Below, piece after piece: positions 44,409 through 53,159 of a stretch of 64,000 bases of DNA (position 1 is the stretch's first letter; each line of letters begins with the position of its first letter). The DNA is from a bacterium 336/3 (GTDB lineage Bacteria > Bacteroidota > Bacteroidia > Cytophagales > Thermonemataceae), in the NCBI GenBank assembly GCA_001281695.1, contig LJIE01000001.1, forward strand, positions 2,246,586-2,310,585. The letters are read 5' to 3'. The translations under genes and the position numbers were made by a program. Under the pieces are notes generated by a model. The model had not been told where the DNA came from, made no database searches, and was given only the letters and a program-made list of their open reading frames with translations.

Positions 44409-45311
44409 TTAGTCTTGATTATTAGGGTTTTCTAAATCAGACTTTTCGAACTCTATTTTTTGGGATTTAGATTTTTTAAGAAGACTTTTTCGTCTTATCC
44501 AAAATAAAATAGCCCCAAAAGGAATATGGAAAAATATAAACCAAGGGGAAATAAGATTGGCTTTAAAATAATTGACACTAGGGATATTGAAAAAACTAAA
44601 AGTAGTAAAATTATTGCCATATATAAAAAATGAATGTTCAATATCGCCAGTACTCCAATTGATAGAAATTCTGTAATAATTTAGTAATACAATTAAAAAT
44701 GCCCATAATACTTTTTTGCCTACCGAAATTCTGCTAATAAACAACACAACCAGAGTAACTATTATAAATATTGCAATCAGAGTAGCAACAATAATAAAAA
44801 TATAGTGTGTCCAAGATTTATTATCAAAAGTGAATTTGGTTATTTCTTGGATAGGAATAGGGAAAATATTAGCTTCTACTTGTTTTACTAAAAATTGACC
44901 ATCTGATTGTTTTATTACCAATACAAATAAACCATATCCTCCCTGTTCAAACGCTAATTCATAAGCCACCTCATAAGAAATGATTTTTTTATCAGAATAT
45001 GAAAATGTTCGAATGTTGTAGAACTGACCCAATATTTTTATCTTCTTAATTTTGGCTCCTGCTAAGTTTTTGCTAGCGTTTATAAACCAAGTTTTTGTTT
45101 CTTCATTCAGAACTTCAGGTATGATATCTTGATAGCAGCCTTCTACATCACCAGCAATCATTTTACTGATAAATGTTTTGGAAAAATCATTCACTGCCTT
45201 AAAGTCTTGGGTTTCTTCAAGCTCAGTAGGTAGTTCCTGACAAGCCCATAAACTACACAAGGCAATCAATAAAAATGATTGAAAAATAATTTTTTTGAGA
45301 GAAATAACCAT
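44409..45311 (-). CDS. Lipoprotein with C-terminal membrane helices
   Basis: 300 residues. Signal MVISLKKIIFQSFLLIALCSLWAC with lipobox WAC near residue 24. Residues about 30-160 are soluble (nuclear-transport-factor-2-like impression: FKAVNDFSKTFISKMIAGDVEGCYQDI), then three or so hydrophobic helices (about 166-190, 198-215, 255-275) and a hydrophilic Lys/Glu tail. The mixture of a lipid anchor and later helices is odd; the first hydrophobic segment may be just a membrane helix. Same strand as 45331-46071 with a 19-bp gap. Confidence 0.6.
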   Translation of the reverse strand: MVISLKKIIFQSFLLIALCSLWACQELPTELEETQDFKAVNDFSKTFISKMIAGDVEGCYQDIIPEVLNEETKTWFINASKNLAGAKIKKIKILGQFYNIRTFSYSDKKIISYEVAYELAFEQGGYGLFVLVIKQSDGQFLVKQVEANIFPIPIQEITKFTFDNKSWTHYIFIIVATLIAIFIIVTLVVLFISRISVGKKVLWAFLIVLLNYYRISINWSTGDIEHSFFIYGNNFTTFSFFNIPSVNYFKANLISPWFIFFHIPFGAILFWIRRKSLLKKSKSQKIEFEKSDLENPNNQD

Positions 45312-45330
45312 AGAAGAGATATTTGTGGTT

Positions 45331-46071
45331 TTACCACTTTGTTTCTTTTACTTTTCCTAATTCAAAGATATTGGAATTTACATTTTTTGGAAATGAAATA
45401 TTGAAATATTTTTCAACCATGCGTAGTTTTCCATTGTTCTTGAATGAAATTTCAGTAGCAACGGGGTAGTTATCAATCATCTGATACGATTTTAATTCAA
45501 TATCAGAAACTACACCTCCAGTATTATGAATAACTCTTGTTACATACATATTCTTTTTATCTACCCAGAACTGCGAAGTCTGGGTATCTGAAGGTTCTTT
45601 TGTACCTACTACAATTATTTTTTTACCATTCATTTCTTTTTCATAAGAGGTCTCCAAATTAAAACCCAATTCCTGAAGTTGCTTTTCAGTTTGGTTTGGA
45701 GGCAAGAAATAAACATCAAATGCCAAGAGCAATAAATGATGCACCCTTTTTTCTTGTTGGGTAACTTTACCACCTGAAAAATAATAAATTGAATCATTCC
45801 TAAAAATAACGCCATTACCCGTTTCAAAGCCATTGAAACGAATATGCAGATTTTTAGGAGAACTTAGCATTTCTTGCCAAACTTCTTCCCTTACCAGCGA
45901 ATCGTTTCTATACAAATACACATTTTGTTCAAACTGCATATTTTTAGACCACTTCCCAGCCCAATGTTTATGCATTTTTTGGATAATTTTAGGAGATTTG
46001 ATATAAGGCGTTGTAGCCATCAAAACACTTAAAACGAAAACAGATAGCAATATTATAATGGATTTTCTCAT
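45331..46071 (-). CDS. Exported LolA/LppX-like fold protein
   Basis: 246 residues, signal peptide MRKSIIILLSVFVLSVLMA. The repeated beta strands with central SPKNLHIRFNGFETGNGVIFRNDSIYYFSGG, FWVDKKNMYVTRVIHNTGG and KSYQMIDNYPVATEISFKNNG read like the half-barrel of LolA-type or DUF4292 proteins, but the family is not certain. Its ATG immediately follows a terminator hairpin (46071-46105) on the same strand, so its expression may depend on readthrough or its own promoter. Periplasmic. Confidence 0.55.
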   Translation of the reverse strand: MRKSIIILLSVFVLSVLMATTPYIKSPKIIQKMHKHWAGKWSKNMQFEQNVYLYRNDSLVREEVWQEMLSSPKNLHIRFNGFETGNGVIFRNDSIYYFSGGKVTQQEKRVHHLLLLAFDVYFLPPNQTEKQLQELGFNLETSYEKEMNGKKIIVVGTKEPSDTQTSQFWVDKKNMYVTRVIHNTGGVVSDIELKSYQMIDNYPVATEISFKNNGKLRMVEKYFNISFPKNVNSNIFELGKVKETKW

Positions 46072-46105
46072 AAAAAAGACGTTATATATAAATCATACAA
46101 CGTCT
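46071..46105 (-). terminator. Terminator with U-tract abutting a start codon
   Basis: On the minus strand: AGACGTT (46105-46099) ... AACGTCT (46083-46077), then TTTTTT running into the ATG of the gene at 46071. It ends the 46130-47502 lipoprotein unit. Confidence 0.65.
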
Positions 46106-46129
46106 GAAAATAAATTTTGTTGTTTATAT

Positions 46130-46501
46130 CTATTTCTGAAAATTGAAAATTATACTATCTTTTTGGATAGAAATGCTCAGACTTTTCTCTAAAGCTTTTC
46201 CATTAGAATAATATCCACCTTGTTTTTTGTCTGTTTTGCCATTTTCTCTTGTAAATTCTATGGTGTAGCTACCATCTGCTTTATTATCTTTTAGGTTTAA
46301 TTCTTTAGATACCTTTGCATCATTGGCTAATTCTGCAATATCAGTTTTTTCTAAATTTTCACTTGTACTGATTTTAATATTGGATATTTTGCCTCCTGAC
46401 TTGTTTTCAACTTCAACATCAATTGTTTTACGACCTGTACTCAGGCTATCACAAGAGTTTAAAAGTATGATGAATAAAATGCTTGAAAAAAGATGTTTCA
46501 T
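46130..46501 (-). CDS. Small lipoprotein
   Basis: 123 residues from ATG 46501; the ATG at 46549 would place 16 extra residues before the signal and overlap the upstream gene by 34 bp. MKHLFSSILFIILLNSC is a lipoprotein signal (lipobox LNSC, Cys near 17). Mature part is acidic and beta-rich (KTIDVEVENKSGGKISNIKISTSE) with EKSLSISIQKDSIIFNFQK at the end. No domain recognised. Co-transcribed with the serpin-like gene upstream. Confidence 0.65.
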   Translation of the reverse strand: MKHLFSSILFIILLNSCDSLSTGRKTIDVEVENKSGGKISNIKISTSENLEKTDIAELANDAKVSKELNLKDNKADGSYTIEFTRENGKTDKKQGGYYSNGKALEKSLSISIQKDSIIFNFQK

Positions 46502-46515
46502 AAAATATAAGATTA

Positions 46516-47502
46516 TTAACGTGATAACAATTCTGTATTGGTTATCCATGCTCCAAAATAAGGATTTTTACTGTTTTTCTTCTTGAGCATGATAAAAAAA
46601 GTTTTGTCAAATATTAAGTTTTTTGGCTTAGCTTTTTCGCTTGGAGCTCCATCTGTCACAGTAACCTCACTCTCACTTTCTATTTCAGCTCCATTTTCAT
46701 TGAGTACAAAAGCTGTTCTTTGCCATGCTTTCTCAACGGTAAACACTCTATTTTTATTTGTTGAAAATTGTTGTTTTTCTAAAGAAGTATAGTTATGCTC
46801 AATATTGAATTGTATGGTAGGAATGATTAGAATATCTTTATCACCCCATTCATATTTCCAGTTCAAAGGGGCTTCTTCTTCACCCAATTTAGTTTTCTCT
46901 TCTACTACTTTTACTATTTCTGCCATATTTTGATAATTATCAGGCGTTTTGTATAAAATAATTTCATGTTCTCTATCTTTTGGAGAAATCTTGATGATAA
47001 AATCATGATCATCTTTGTAGTACACAATCTGAATGTTTTTAGTAATTTGCTTATTTCTGCCATGAGCCCCAAAAGCAACCACATTTTTACCCATAAACTT
47101 CAGTTTGTTGGGCATAGGTGTCAGTTTTTCTTCAAAAGGAAGCGATTTTTTAAATTCAGCTTTGGCTCTAATTAAATCACCATTTACTTCGCTTTCTATT
47201 TTGTATTCATCAGGATTAAGAACATCTTGAAAAGATTTCGAATCATTCAATAAAGTCAAATCCTTAAGATTTTTATCTATATTGGGAGGCTCATTGATAA
47301 CTTTCCTTACTTCATCCCAAGCATACAAAAGCGTTACACAATAAATGGCATTTTCTTTTTGAGAGAAAGAATTCTCTAAAGTTGATACAAAAACTGTTTC
47401 TTTATATTCCGAAAGTTTTTTTACTTGAGGAAATTTAGAATCTTGGGAAGTACAATTCATCAATCCTAAAAGGCTGATAATAAAATATAAAAACAATTTC
47501 AT
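46516..47502 (-). CDS. Lipoprotein with serpin-like features
   Basis: 328 residues. Lipoprotein signal MKLFLYFIISLLGLMNC with Cys 17. The C-terminal part resembles a serpin reactive-loop region: VLNENGAEIESESEVTV (about 270-287, hinge-like), then FDKTFFIMLKKKNSKNPYFGAWITN, echoing the serpin DRPFLFLIRHKKTGTILFMG pattern; the N-terminal NAIYCVTLLYAWDEV echoes the ISMALAMLY helix. Standard serpins are about 370-400 residues, so this is short and divergent. It may inhibit a protease at the cell surface; low certainty. Confidence 0.5.
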   Translation of the reverse strand: MKLFLYFIISLLGLMNCTSQDSKFPQVKKLSEYKETVFVSTLENSFSQKENAIYCVTLLYAWDEVRKVINEPPNIDKNLKDLTLLNDSKSFQDVLNPDEYKIESEVNGDLIRAKAEFKKSLPFEEKLTPMPNKLKFMGKNVVAFGAHGRNKQITKNIQIVYYKDDHDFIIKISPKDREHEIILYKTPDNYQNMAEIVKVVEEKTKLGEEEAPLNWKYEWGDKDILIIPTIQFNIEHNYTSLEKQQFSTNKNRVFTVEKAWQRTAFVLNENGAEIESESEVTVTDGAPSEKAKPKNLIFDKTFFIMLKKKNSKNPYFGAWITNTELLSR

Positions 47503-47520
47503 TTTCTAATATATAAAACA

Positions 47521-48036
47521 ATGAATTATATTATCCAAGAATTCTTAGATCTGGATAGTAGTCAACAAAAAGCAATTATAAAAGAAAAACTCTTTGAACT
47601 TGAAAATCAGAATCTATATGATTTTCTACTCATTATTTTTAAGAATGTTGATTACCAAACGAAAGAGTTTACCATCAAAACATTAGCCCAAGATACTCAA
47701 AAAGCATTTGAAATAGCAGAATTATTACTGAAACATATTTCAAAAGAGTTTATCAATACGCCCAAATACTATGGAGCAATGATATTGAAGGAAATCATCA
47801 CTCATACAGATACAAACAAAAGTGTGCCATTGCTTGTATCTGCTTATGATTTAGAAGATTATAGGGATATTCATTGGGCTATTGCTATGGCACTAGCTAC
47901 TTTATTAAACAACTTAGATGGTACTGAAAAAGACTATGTTATACACTTAATAAAAACAGAAATTAATAAAAAAAATGATATTGAAGGTAGTTTAGGAACA
48001 TATCTTCAGAGTTATACTAATATTAAATTCTTTTGA
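47521..48036 (+). CDS. HEAT-like helical protein
   Basis: 171 residues, no signal, all-helical pattern with repeated segments (LYDFLLIIFKNVDYQTKEFTIKTLAQD, YYGAMILKEIITHTD, IHWAIAMALATLLNNLD) like short HEAT/armadillo repeats. Unknown function. Starts 18 bp from the divergent lipoprotein start at 47502; its end overlaps the convergent GNAT gene by 14 bp. Confidence 0.6.
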   Translation: MNYIIQEFLDLDSSQQKAIIKEKLFELENQNLYDFLLIIFKNVDYQTKEFTIKTLAQDTQKAFEIAELLLKHISKEFINTPKYYGAMILKEIITHTDTNKSVPLLVSAYDLEDYRDIHWAIAMALATLLNNLDGTEKDYVIHLIKTEINKKNDIEGSLGTYLQSYTNIKFF

Positions 48037-48478
48037 TATGGGTTTGTTCCAGCCAATTTTCATAATTCATTTCAAACTTTATTTCGTTAGTACCATAGCT
48101 GCCTACTTCTTTCCAACCTGCTTTTCGATAAAATGCTTCAGCTCTGGTCTTATTTTCTGTACTTAACCAAACAAATGCTTGTGTTTGGGAAAAATACCAA
48201 TCTAGCATTGTATGGTGAAGTTTCCTGCCAATACCTTGTTTTTCATAATCGGGATGAATAAACAAAGCCCAAATATTATTTTTAAGCAAATCGACAACTG
48301 CAAAGCCAGCAATCTGAGAATTAATTTCGCAAACCCAACCTTTTCCATACGTTATGATAAAAGCCTCATAATCTGCCTCCGTAATCAAGGCTGGATTTGA
48401 AAGAATATTTTCTTTTACAGCATATCTTACAACATGCATTTGTGGAATATCTAGTTTTGTAGCTTCTCTAAAATGCAT
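48023..48478 (-). CDS. GNAT-family N-acetyltransferase
   Basis: 151 residues. GNAT fold with acetyl-CoA pyrophosphate-binding loop HPDYEKQGIGRKLHHTML near 84-101, the beta strand AGFAVVDLLKNNIWALFI before it, and NKTRAEAFYRKAGWKEVG near 120-137. Cytosolic acetyltransferase; the acceptor is unknown. Overlaps the 3' end of the convergent helical-protein gene; its start is 9 bp from the stop of the upstream hydrolase gene. Confidence 0.88.
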   Translation of the reverse strand: MHFREATKLDIPQMHVVRYAVKENILSNPALITEADYEAFIITYGKGWVCEINSQIAGFAVVDLLKNNIWALFIHPDYEKQGIGRKLHHTMLDWYFSQTQAFVWLSTENKTRAEAFYRKAGWKEVGSYGTNEIKFEMNYENWLEQTHIKRI

Positions 48479-48486
48479 GATTAAAA

Positions 48487-49287
48487 CTATTTAATAAGGA
48501 TATTGATTTGATTGATAAACTCTTTGGGGTGTAATAATGGAGCTTCTAAATGCCCACCTGTATATATCCATGATAAAGCGTCTTTTTTAGCATTCGCTAA
48601 AACCATTTCATAATGAGAATAAGGCACTTCTTTATCTTCTTTGGAATGTATAAGTAATATTTTAGACTTAGTAATAGTCTTGATATCCTCTTTAGCTCCA
48701 TAAGGAAATACCAAAAATGGTCTTGCCATTTCATGTTGTTCCACAGGCATGGAGGCGAGAGCAATATCAGTAAAAGAGGCAATACAGCCATCTAATACAA
48801 TAGCACTAATTTTGTCTTCATTGTTCTTGGTTAAGTTACAAGCTACCTGCGAACCCATAGAAGCACCATAAACAATCAGTTTTTGTTGTTTAAGTTTATT
48901 ATCTTTTAAAATAGCATCTAAAACTATTTGTGCATCAGTAGCAATATTTTTATGAGTGGGTTTGCCACTTGATTTCCCATAACCTCTAAAATCAATCATA
49001 AAAACCTGAAAACCATCTTGTACCAAAGGTTTGACGTACTTAATATACCTTGAAACATTTCCTCCACTTCCATGAAAATAGAGAATTGTAGCTTTGGGCT
49101 TCTTGATATTTGGGTACAACCAAACACCATGTAGAGTGTCTTTTTCTATAAAAAATGTTTGCTCTGTATGCTTTACAGAGTCAATTTTATTCCATTTCTT
49201 ACTTGGGAAATAAAATTTATCATCCATTTGCCCATAAGTTTTCAAACAAAAGGGTATCATCAATAAAATTACTGAGAAGAATTTCAT
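48487..49287 (-). CDS. Exported alpha/beta hydrolase (BEM46-like)
   Basis: 266 residues with signal peptide MKFFSVILLMIPFCLKTYG ending near residue 20. Serine hydrolase of the BEM46-like type: oxyanion motif ILYFHGSGGNVSRYI at 68-82, nucleophile S143 in VYGASMGSQVAC, acid D218 in SKEDKEVPY and H246 in TGGHLEAP. Periplasmic esterase-like; substrate unknown. Lies on the same strand as the GNAT gene, 9 bp upstream of it. Confidence 0.83.
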   Translation of the reverse strand: MKFFSVILLMIPFCLKTYGQMDDKFYFPSKKWNKIDSVKHTEQTFFIEKDTLHGVWLYPNIKKPKATILYFHGSGGNVSRYIKYVKPLVQDGFQVFMIDFRGYGKSSGKPTHKNIATDAQIVLDAILKDNKLKQQKLIVYGASMGSQVACNLTKNNEDKISAIVLDGCIASFTDIALASMPVEQHEMARPFLVFPYGAKEDIKTITKSKILLIHSKEDKEVPYSHYEMVLANAKKDALSWIYTGGHLEAPLLHPKEFINQINILIK

Positions 49288-49432
49288 ATAAGTATTTGTT
49301 TAAGGTAAATAGTTTTGTATGCCCTAAATATACAGATTTTACTAATATAATTTGATTTTCAGTTTATTTCAAGTAATTGGGTTGTTACATCATCAGAAAA
49401 GCGTTTTCTGGAGAGAGAATAATAAATGTTTT

Positions 49433-49768
49433 CTATGATTTTGAGGCTTTGGCTAAAATGATTTTTGCGATTAGTTCCAAAGGAAACTCCTGAGAGTGTG
49501 GAAAATGTAAAGCGTCTTTAGTATTTTTACCTCTGTATAAAGTAAGCTCATTTTCAAGGTGTTCTAAACCATACATAGGGTACAAACCAATATGTTTTTT
49601 GTAGGCAGCCATATACAAATGTTCTTTGCCTACCTTAAAAGAGGGGATACCATATCGAATACTTTCTTCTACATCAGGGTAAGTTTCTTTAAAAACATTC
49701 TGAATTTGTAATAGTCTTTCCTGAATTTCCTTTGGGAAATGAGCTATGTAGGCTTCAAAATTATTCAT
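49433..49768 (-). CDS. DUF1801 (YdhG-like) protein
   Basis: 111 residues, soluble. DUF1801 pattern: EAYIAHFPKEIQERLLQIQNVFKETYPDVEESIRYGIPSFKVG and YMAAYKKHIGLYPM, then HFPHSQEFPLELIAKIILAKA. The family binds iron in some cases (frataxin-like fold). Overlaps by 8 bp with the start region of the upstream gene's end (49761), so likely co-translated. Confidence 0.88.
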   Translation of the reverse strand: MNNFEAYIAHFPKEIQERLLQIQNVFKETYPDVEESIRYGIPSFKVGKEHLYMAAYKKHIGLYPMYGLEHLENELTLYRGKNTKDALHFPHSQEFPLELIAKIILAKASKS

Positions 49769-50792
49769 GAGTAATCTTATTGATTTTACCGTTTACCACA
49801 CTTACATTGAGTACTTGAATACAATCTACATTTTGTCCATTTTTCTTAGCAGGTGTCCAATTATTATGCATTTCTCTAACAATATCTAAAACCTGATGTG
49901 CTAGAGAATGTAAGAAAAAACTACTATATTGACTAATAACAAAAAAACTATCCATTTGTCCATTACAATTGATAGTAAAGGCGATTTTGACATCAAAGGA
50001 AACATCCTTCGCTTTTTTATCAAATAAAGGCTTATTATAAAATAACTCATGTACACCATAATGATCTTCTATCTTTGGAAATTGAGGAGGAATATCTGGG
50101 GCTGGATATTCTTTTATAGTTTTATGAGAATCTTCATAAAAACCATTGACTGCATATAAGTTATTATAGTTGCATAAACCTCTCATATAATTTCTATGCC
50201 CTACATATTTAAAAATAGCCAATTCATGTGATTTAAGAAAGAAATCTTCAAAATCATAAAGATGCTCAACAATAAGAATATTCTTATCCCATGATAAAAT
50301 ATTATCCCTCATAATAAAGCTATTTATTCCTCCATGTAGTTTACCATACTTCTCAATCATTTTTAAAAACTTTTTTTCACTAATGACTTTAGATTCTTCA
50401 GATTGTAAGTCTATTAGGATAAATTCTGTTTTTTGAAAAAATGGAGTAAGACCTATCCAAAAACCTTTTCTTTTTTGCATAACCAATGTTTTATGGTCTT
50501 GGGTAACACCATAAAACCTATCAACATTTTTATCAAGATGAATTGTTTTTTTTATTTCCCATGTATGTGTATCAAGCCAAAGAATTAAAGAGTTATAAGA
50601 GTAACCAAATCGGATAAATAAATTTTGATTGTTATTTTCATGAAGCCAAAGAATATCTCTTACACTTTTTGAAGAATCTGGAGAGGAAACTAAGAAGAAA
50701 GGCTCATAACCTTTGGGGATATTTTGATAGTTTTGACTTAGTACTGGATTACAAAATATGATAATCAAAAAGAAAACCAATAAATGTTTCAT
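49761..50792 (-). CDS. Exported protein with a TonB-C-like C-terminal domain
   Basis: 343 residues, signal peptide MKHLLVFFLIIIFCNPVLSQ. Residues about 20-240 are beta-rich, Tyr/Leu rich, unknown. The last 95 residues (VKIAFTINCNGQMDSFFVISQ through VREMHNNWTPAKKNGQNVDCIQVL) resemble the TonB C-terminal fold, often used in Bacteroidota as a stand-alone periplasmic binding domain. It is likely periplasmic or secreted. Overlaps the DUF1801 gene at its end by 8 bp. Confidence 0.65.
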   Translation of the reverse strand: MKHLLVFFLIIIFCNPVLSQNYQNIPKGYEPFFLVSSPDSSKSVRDILWLHENNNQNLFIRFGYSYNSLILWLDTHTWEIKKTIHLDKNVDRFYGVTQDHKTLVMQKRKGFWIGLTPFFQKTEFILIDLQSEESKVISEKKFLKMIEKYGKLHGGINSFIMRDNILSWDKNILIVEHLYDFEDFFLKSHELAIFKYVGHRNYMRGLCNYNNLYAVNGFYEDSHKTIKEYPAPDIPPQFPKIEDHYGVHELFYNKPLFDKKAKDVSFDVKIAFTINCNGQMDSFFVISQYSSFFLHSLAHQVLDIVREMHNNWTPAKKNGQNVDCIQVLNVSVVNGKINKITHE

Positions 50793-50817
50793 AGACTGAA
50801 TTTTGAATATAAGAAAC

Positions 50818-51447
50818 CTACTTTTTTGCTACAATAATAGTATGAATTTCATTGGTTCCGTCACCTTTAGGATAATTGATATGAAAAACTCGTAAAACCT
50901 TGAAATACAATATCCTTAAACTATCAGCAATAGACTCTAAAAGATGATAATAAAAGTAAATTCTATCGCCTTTGCTATTAGACTGATAACCAGATTTGTC
51001 TTCTTCACCTTCTACAAAACTAATATACAACAGCCCATCATCTAAAAGTAAATGATGACAATCTTCAATAAATTTTTTACAATCTGAAGAAGAAAGATAA
51101 GGCAGACAAAAACCACATACAATACCATCAAATACACTATTAAGGGTATCGATATCTCTTGCATCCATTACCTTAAAATTAGCTTTAGGGTTGTTTTCTT
51201 GGGCTAAAGCAACCATATTTTCTGATACATCAATGCCTGCAATATGAAAATCAGGGCGTTTTTGTAATAAATATTGTGTGATGTTGCCAGGTCCTGTACC
51301 TACTTCAAGTATTTTGGGATTTTGTTCTATAATTTGGTCACAAAAATAATCGTAAGTAGAATTATAAATATCTAAATTCATGAATTTCTCCTGATACAAA
51401 TCTGCAACTTTATTCCATGTACTGAAGGTTTCTTGATATTTATCCAT
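50818..51447 (-). CDS. Class I SAM-dependent methyltransferase
   Basis: 209 residues, cytosolic. SAM-binding motif I LEVGTGPGNITQYLL near 46-60, motif II acidic D in IAGIDVSENMV, motif III ANFKVMDARDI, and post-motif GIVCGFCLPYL. The substrate is unknown. One of two methyltransferases in this stretch, separated by a small zinc-ribbon-like gene. Gap of 5 bp to that gene. Confidence 0.88.
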   Translation of the reverse strand: MDKYQETFSTWNKVADLYQEKFMNLDIYNSTYDYFCDQIIEQNPKILEVGTGPGNITQYLLQKRPDFHIAGIDVSENMVALAQENNPKANFKVMDARDIDTLNSVFDGIVCGFCLPYLSSSDCKKFIEDCHHLLLDDGLLYISFVEGEEDKSGYQSNSKGDRIYFYYHLLESIADSLRILYFKVLRVFHINYPKGDGTNEIHTIIVAKK

Positions 51448-51452
51448 GACTT

Positions 51453-51809
51453 TTATTTTGAGTTATTTATAATTTTCTGAATTTCATTGATAATAAATTT
51501 TTTCTTTTTATAAAATTCTTTGGGAAAGTCATCATCAGGATCTGTAAATTTTAAATTATTTTCAAAAAAAAATTTGATATTATTTAGACCTCTCATATTT
51601 CGAGCAAAGAGAAACCTTTTACCAATATTTATTTTATAAAAATAATCTTTATTAGAAAATACATGGTTTTTATTAAGACCACAATATGAGCATTTTATAA
51701 TGCCTTCTTTTTTTGGGTATTGTATGTATGTGCCTGCCCGTTCAGCATAATAAGCAGCTTTTTTAGAGCACTTTGGACAAATAACATCAATATGGGTTTC
51801 TTCCATCAT
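51453..51809 (-). CDS. Small zinc-ribbon-like protein
   Basis: 118 residues. Two CxxC pairs, C11-PK-C14 and C40-SY-C43, form a probable zinc ribbon (DVICPKCSKKAAYYAERA, GIIKCSYCGL). The C-terminal half is lysine-rich and helical. No named family. It sits between two SAM methyltransferases with gaps of 5 bp and 5 bp, so it belongs to the same transcript; it may bind nucleic acid or act as an adaptor, which is an inference. Confidence 0.6.
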   Translation of the reverse strand: MMEETHIDVICPKCSKKAAYYAERAGTYIQYPKKEGIIKCSYCGLNKNHVFSNKDYFYKINIGKRFLFARNMRGLNNIKFFFENNLKFTDPDDDFPKEFYKKKKFIINEIQKIINNSK

Positions 51810-51814
51810 AGTAT

Positions 51815-52618
51815 TTATTTTTTCTTAGCACTAAGAGCATAAACCATGGGTATTTTATTACTTAAATGCTCAATTCTGTATTTTTGAGGCTCAAATTCAA
51901 TGGTTTTATTAAAACAATTGTAGGGTGAATAATCGTATTCGTCTAATGAAAGAATCTCTAATCCATTCTTGATAAGATTATTGATGACTTCACCCATTCC
52001 ATGATTCCAACAAACATAATCTTGTGTAATGGGGGCGTTTTTATCTGCATAAGTACCACTTTCTGTTTCAATAATAGCACCATCATTGAAGTAATTGTAA
52101 CCAATTCTTTCAAAATTATCATCAAACATCCATACAACAGGATGGAACTCTACAAAAATAAATTTGCCATTGGGTTTGAGATATTGAGAAATCAGTTTAC
52201 CCCATTTGTTCAAATCTGGTAGCCAACCAATTGTTCCATAACTTGTAAAAACAATATCAAAATGCTTGTCGAGGTGTTTGGGTAAATCATAAATATCAGA
52301 ACAAATAAAATCAGCTTTGATATTAAGCTGACTGGCAAGTTCTTGAGCTTTTTTAATTGCTTTATCTGATAAATCTACACCTGTTACTTCAGCTCCAAGT
52401 CTTGCCAAAGAGAGTGTATCTTGTCCAAAATGACATTGTAGATGTAAAATGCTTTTTCCTTGAATGTTTCCTAGTAAATCAATCTCAATATCATTTAAAG
52501 AAGATTTTCCATTGAGAAAACTTGTAAGATCATAAAAATCGGAGTTAAGATGTGATTCGAGTCTATTATTCCACGAATTTCTATTGATTTCAAGATAGTT
52601 TTGTTCTAGGAGTGTCAT
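51815..52618 (-). CDS. Class I SAM-dependent methyltransferase
   Basis: 267 residues, cytosolic. Motif I ILHLQCHFGQDTLSLARLG near 56-74, motif II VTGVDLSDKAIKKAQEL, motif III ADFICSDIYDLP, post-motif FDIVFTSYGTIGWLPDL. The HLQCHFGQDTLSLARLGA form is shared by a group of Bacteroidota methyltransferases of unknown substrate. First gene of the 51-kb methyltransferase cluster. Confidence 0.88.
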   Translation of the reverse strand: MTLLEQNYLEINRNSWNNRLESHLNSDFYDLTSFLNGKSSLNDIEIDLLGNIQGKSILHLQCHFGQDTLSLARLGAEVTGVDLSDKAIKKAQELASQLNIKADFICSDIYDLPKHLDKHFDIVFTSYGTIGWLPDLNKWGKLISQYLKPNGKFIFVEFHPVVWMFDDNFERIGYNYFNDGAIIETESGTYADKNAPITQDYVCWNHGMGEVINNLIKNGLEILSLDEYDYSPYNCFNKTIEFEPQKYRIEHLSNKIPMVYALSAKKK

Positions 52619-52694
52619 TCTGATAAAATTTATGAGTTTAAATATATTAAAATGAAAAGAAGTTTACAAATGCTTCTTAACCAAAGTCAATGAA

Positions 52695-52742
52695 AAAAGG
52701 AGAGTTTCTTATGATTTTTGCGAGAAATAAACTCTTTTTATT
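52695..52742 (+). promoter_or_regulatory. Terminator-like hairpin ending at a start codon
   Basis: AGAGTTT (52701-52707) pairs with AAACTCT (52729-52735), extended by G-U pairs of the flanking AAAAGG with TTTTTT; the T-run ends at the ATG at 52743. It resembles an attenuator or leader terminator for the DUF6326-like gene. Confidence 0.45.
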
Positions 52743-53159
52743 ATGAAAAATCAAAAAACGCTACTTTCCACACTCTGGATTTTTATTACCTTTAATTATC
52801 TCTATTGCGATTTGATAGGACTCATGGACTCAAAACTACTCAAACAGTACCTCAATGGCTCTGTTGAGGGTTTTACAATTGATGGAGATTTTCTACTTTA
52901 TGCAGGAATTCTGATGGAAATACCCATTTCCATGATTTTGCTCTCACGCATACTAAGCCCTAAACCAAATGCTGTTGCAAATATATTGGCTGGTGTTATC
53001 AAAACACTTGTGATGATACTTACACTTCTGGTAGGCAGTTTTACAAAGTATTATCTGTTTTTTGCCTGTATTGAGATTGCCACAACCATTTTTATAATAA
53101 TATATGCTTTTAAATGGTTTCAGGAAATCCAAAGAAGTCAGAAAATGATAGCTTTATAA
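52743..53159 (+). CDS. DUF6326-like membrane protein
   Basis: 138 residues, four hydrophobic segments (LSTLWIFITFNYLYCDLIGL, FLLYAGILMEIPISMILL, ILAGVIKTLVMILTLLV, YYLFFACIEIATTIFIII). Pattern TLWIFITFNYLYCDLIGLMD is that of DUF6326. Function unknown. Its 3' end overlaps the convergent Crp-type gene by 6 bp. Confidence 0.75.
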   Translation: MKNQKTLLSTLWIFITFNYLYCDLIGLMDSKLLKQYLNGSVEGFTIDGDFLLYAGILMEIPISMILLSRILSPKPNAVANILAGVIKTLVMILTLLVGSFTKYYLFFACIEIATTIFIIIYAFKWFQEIQRSQKMIAL

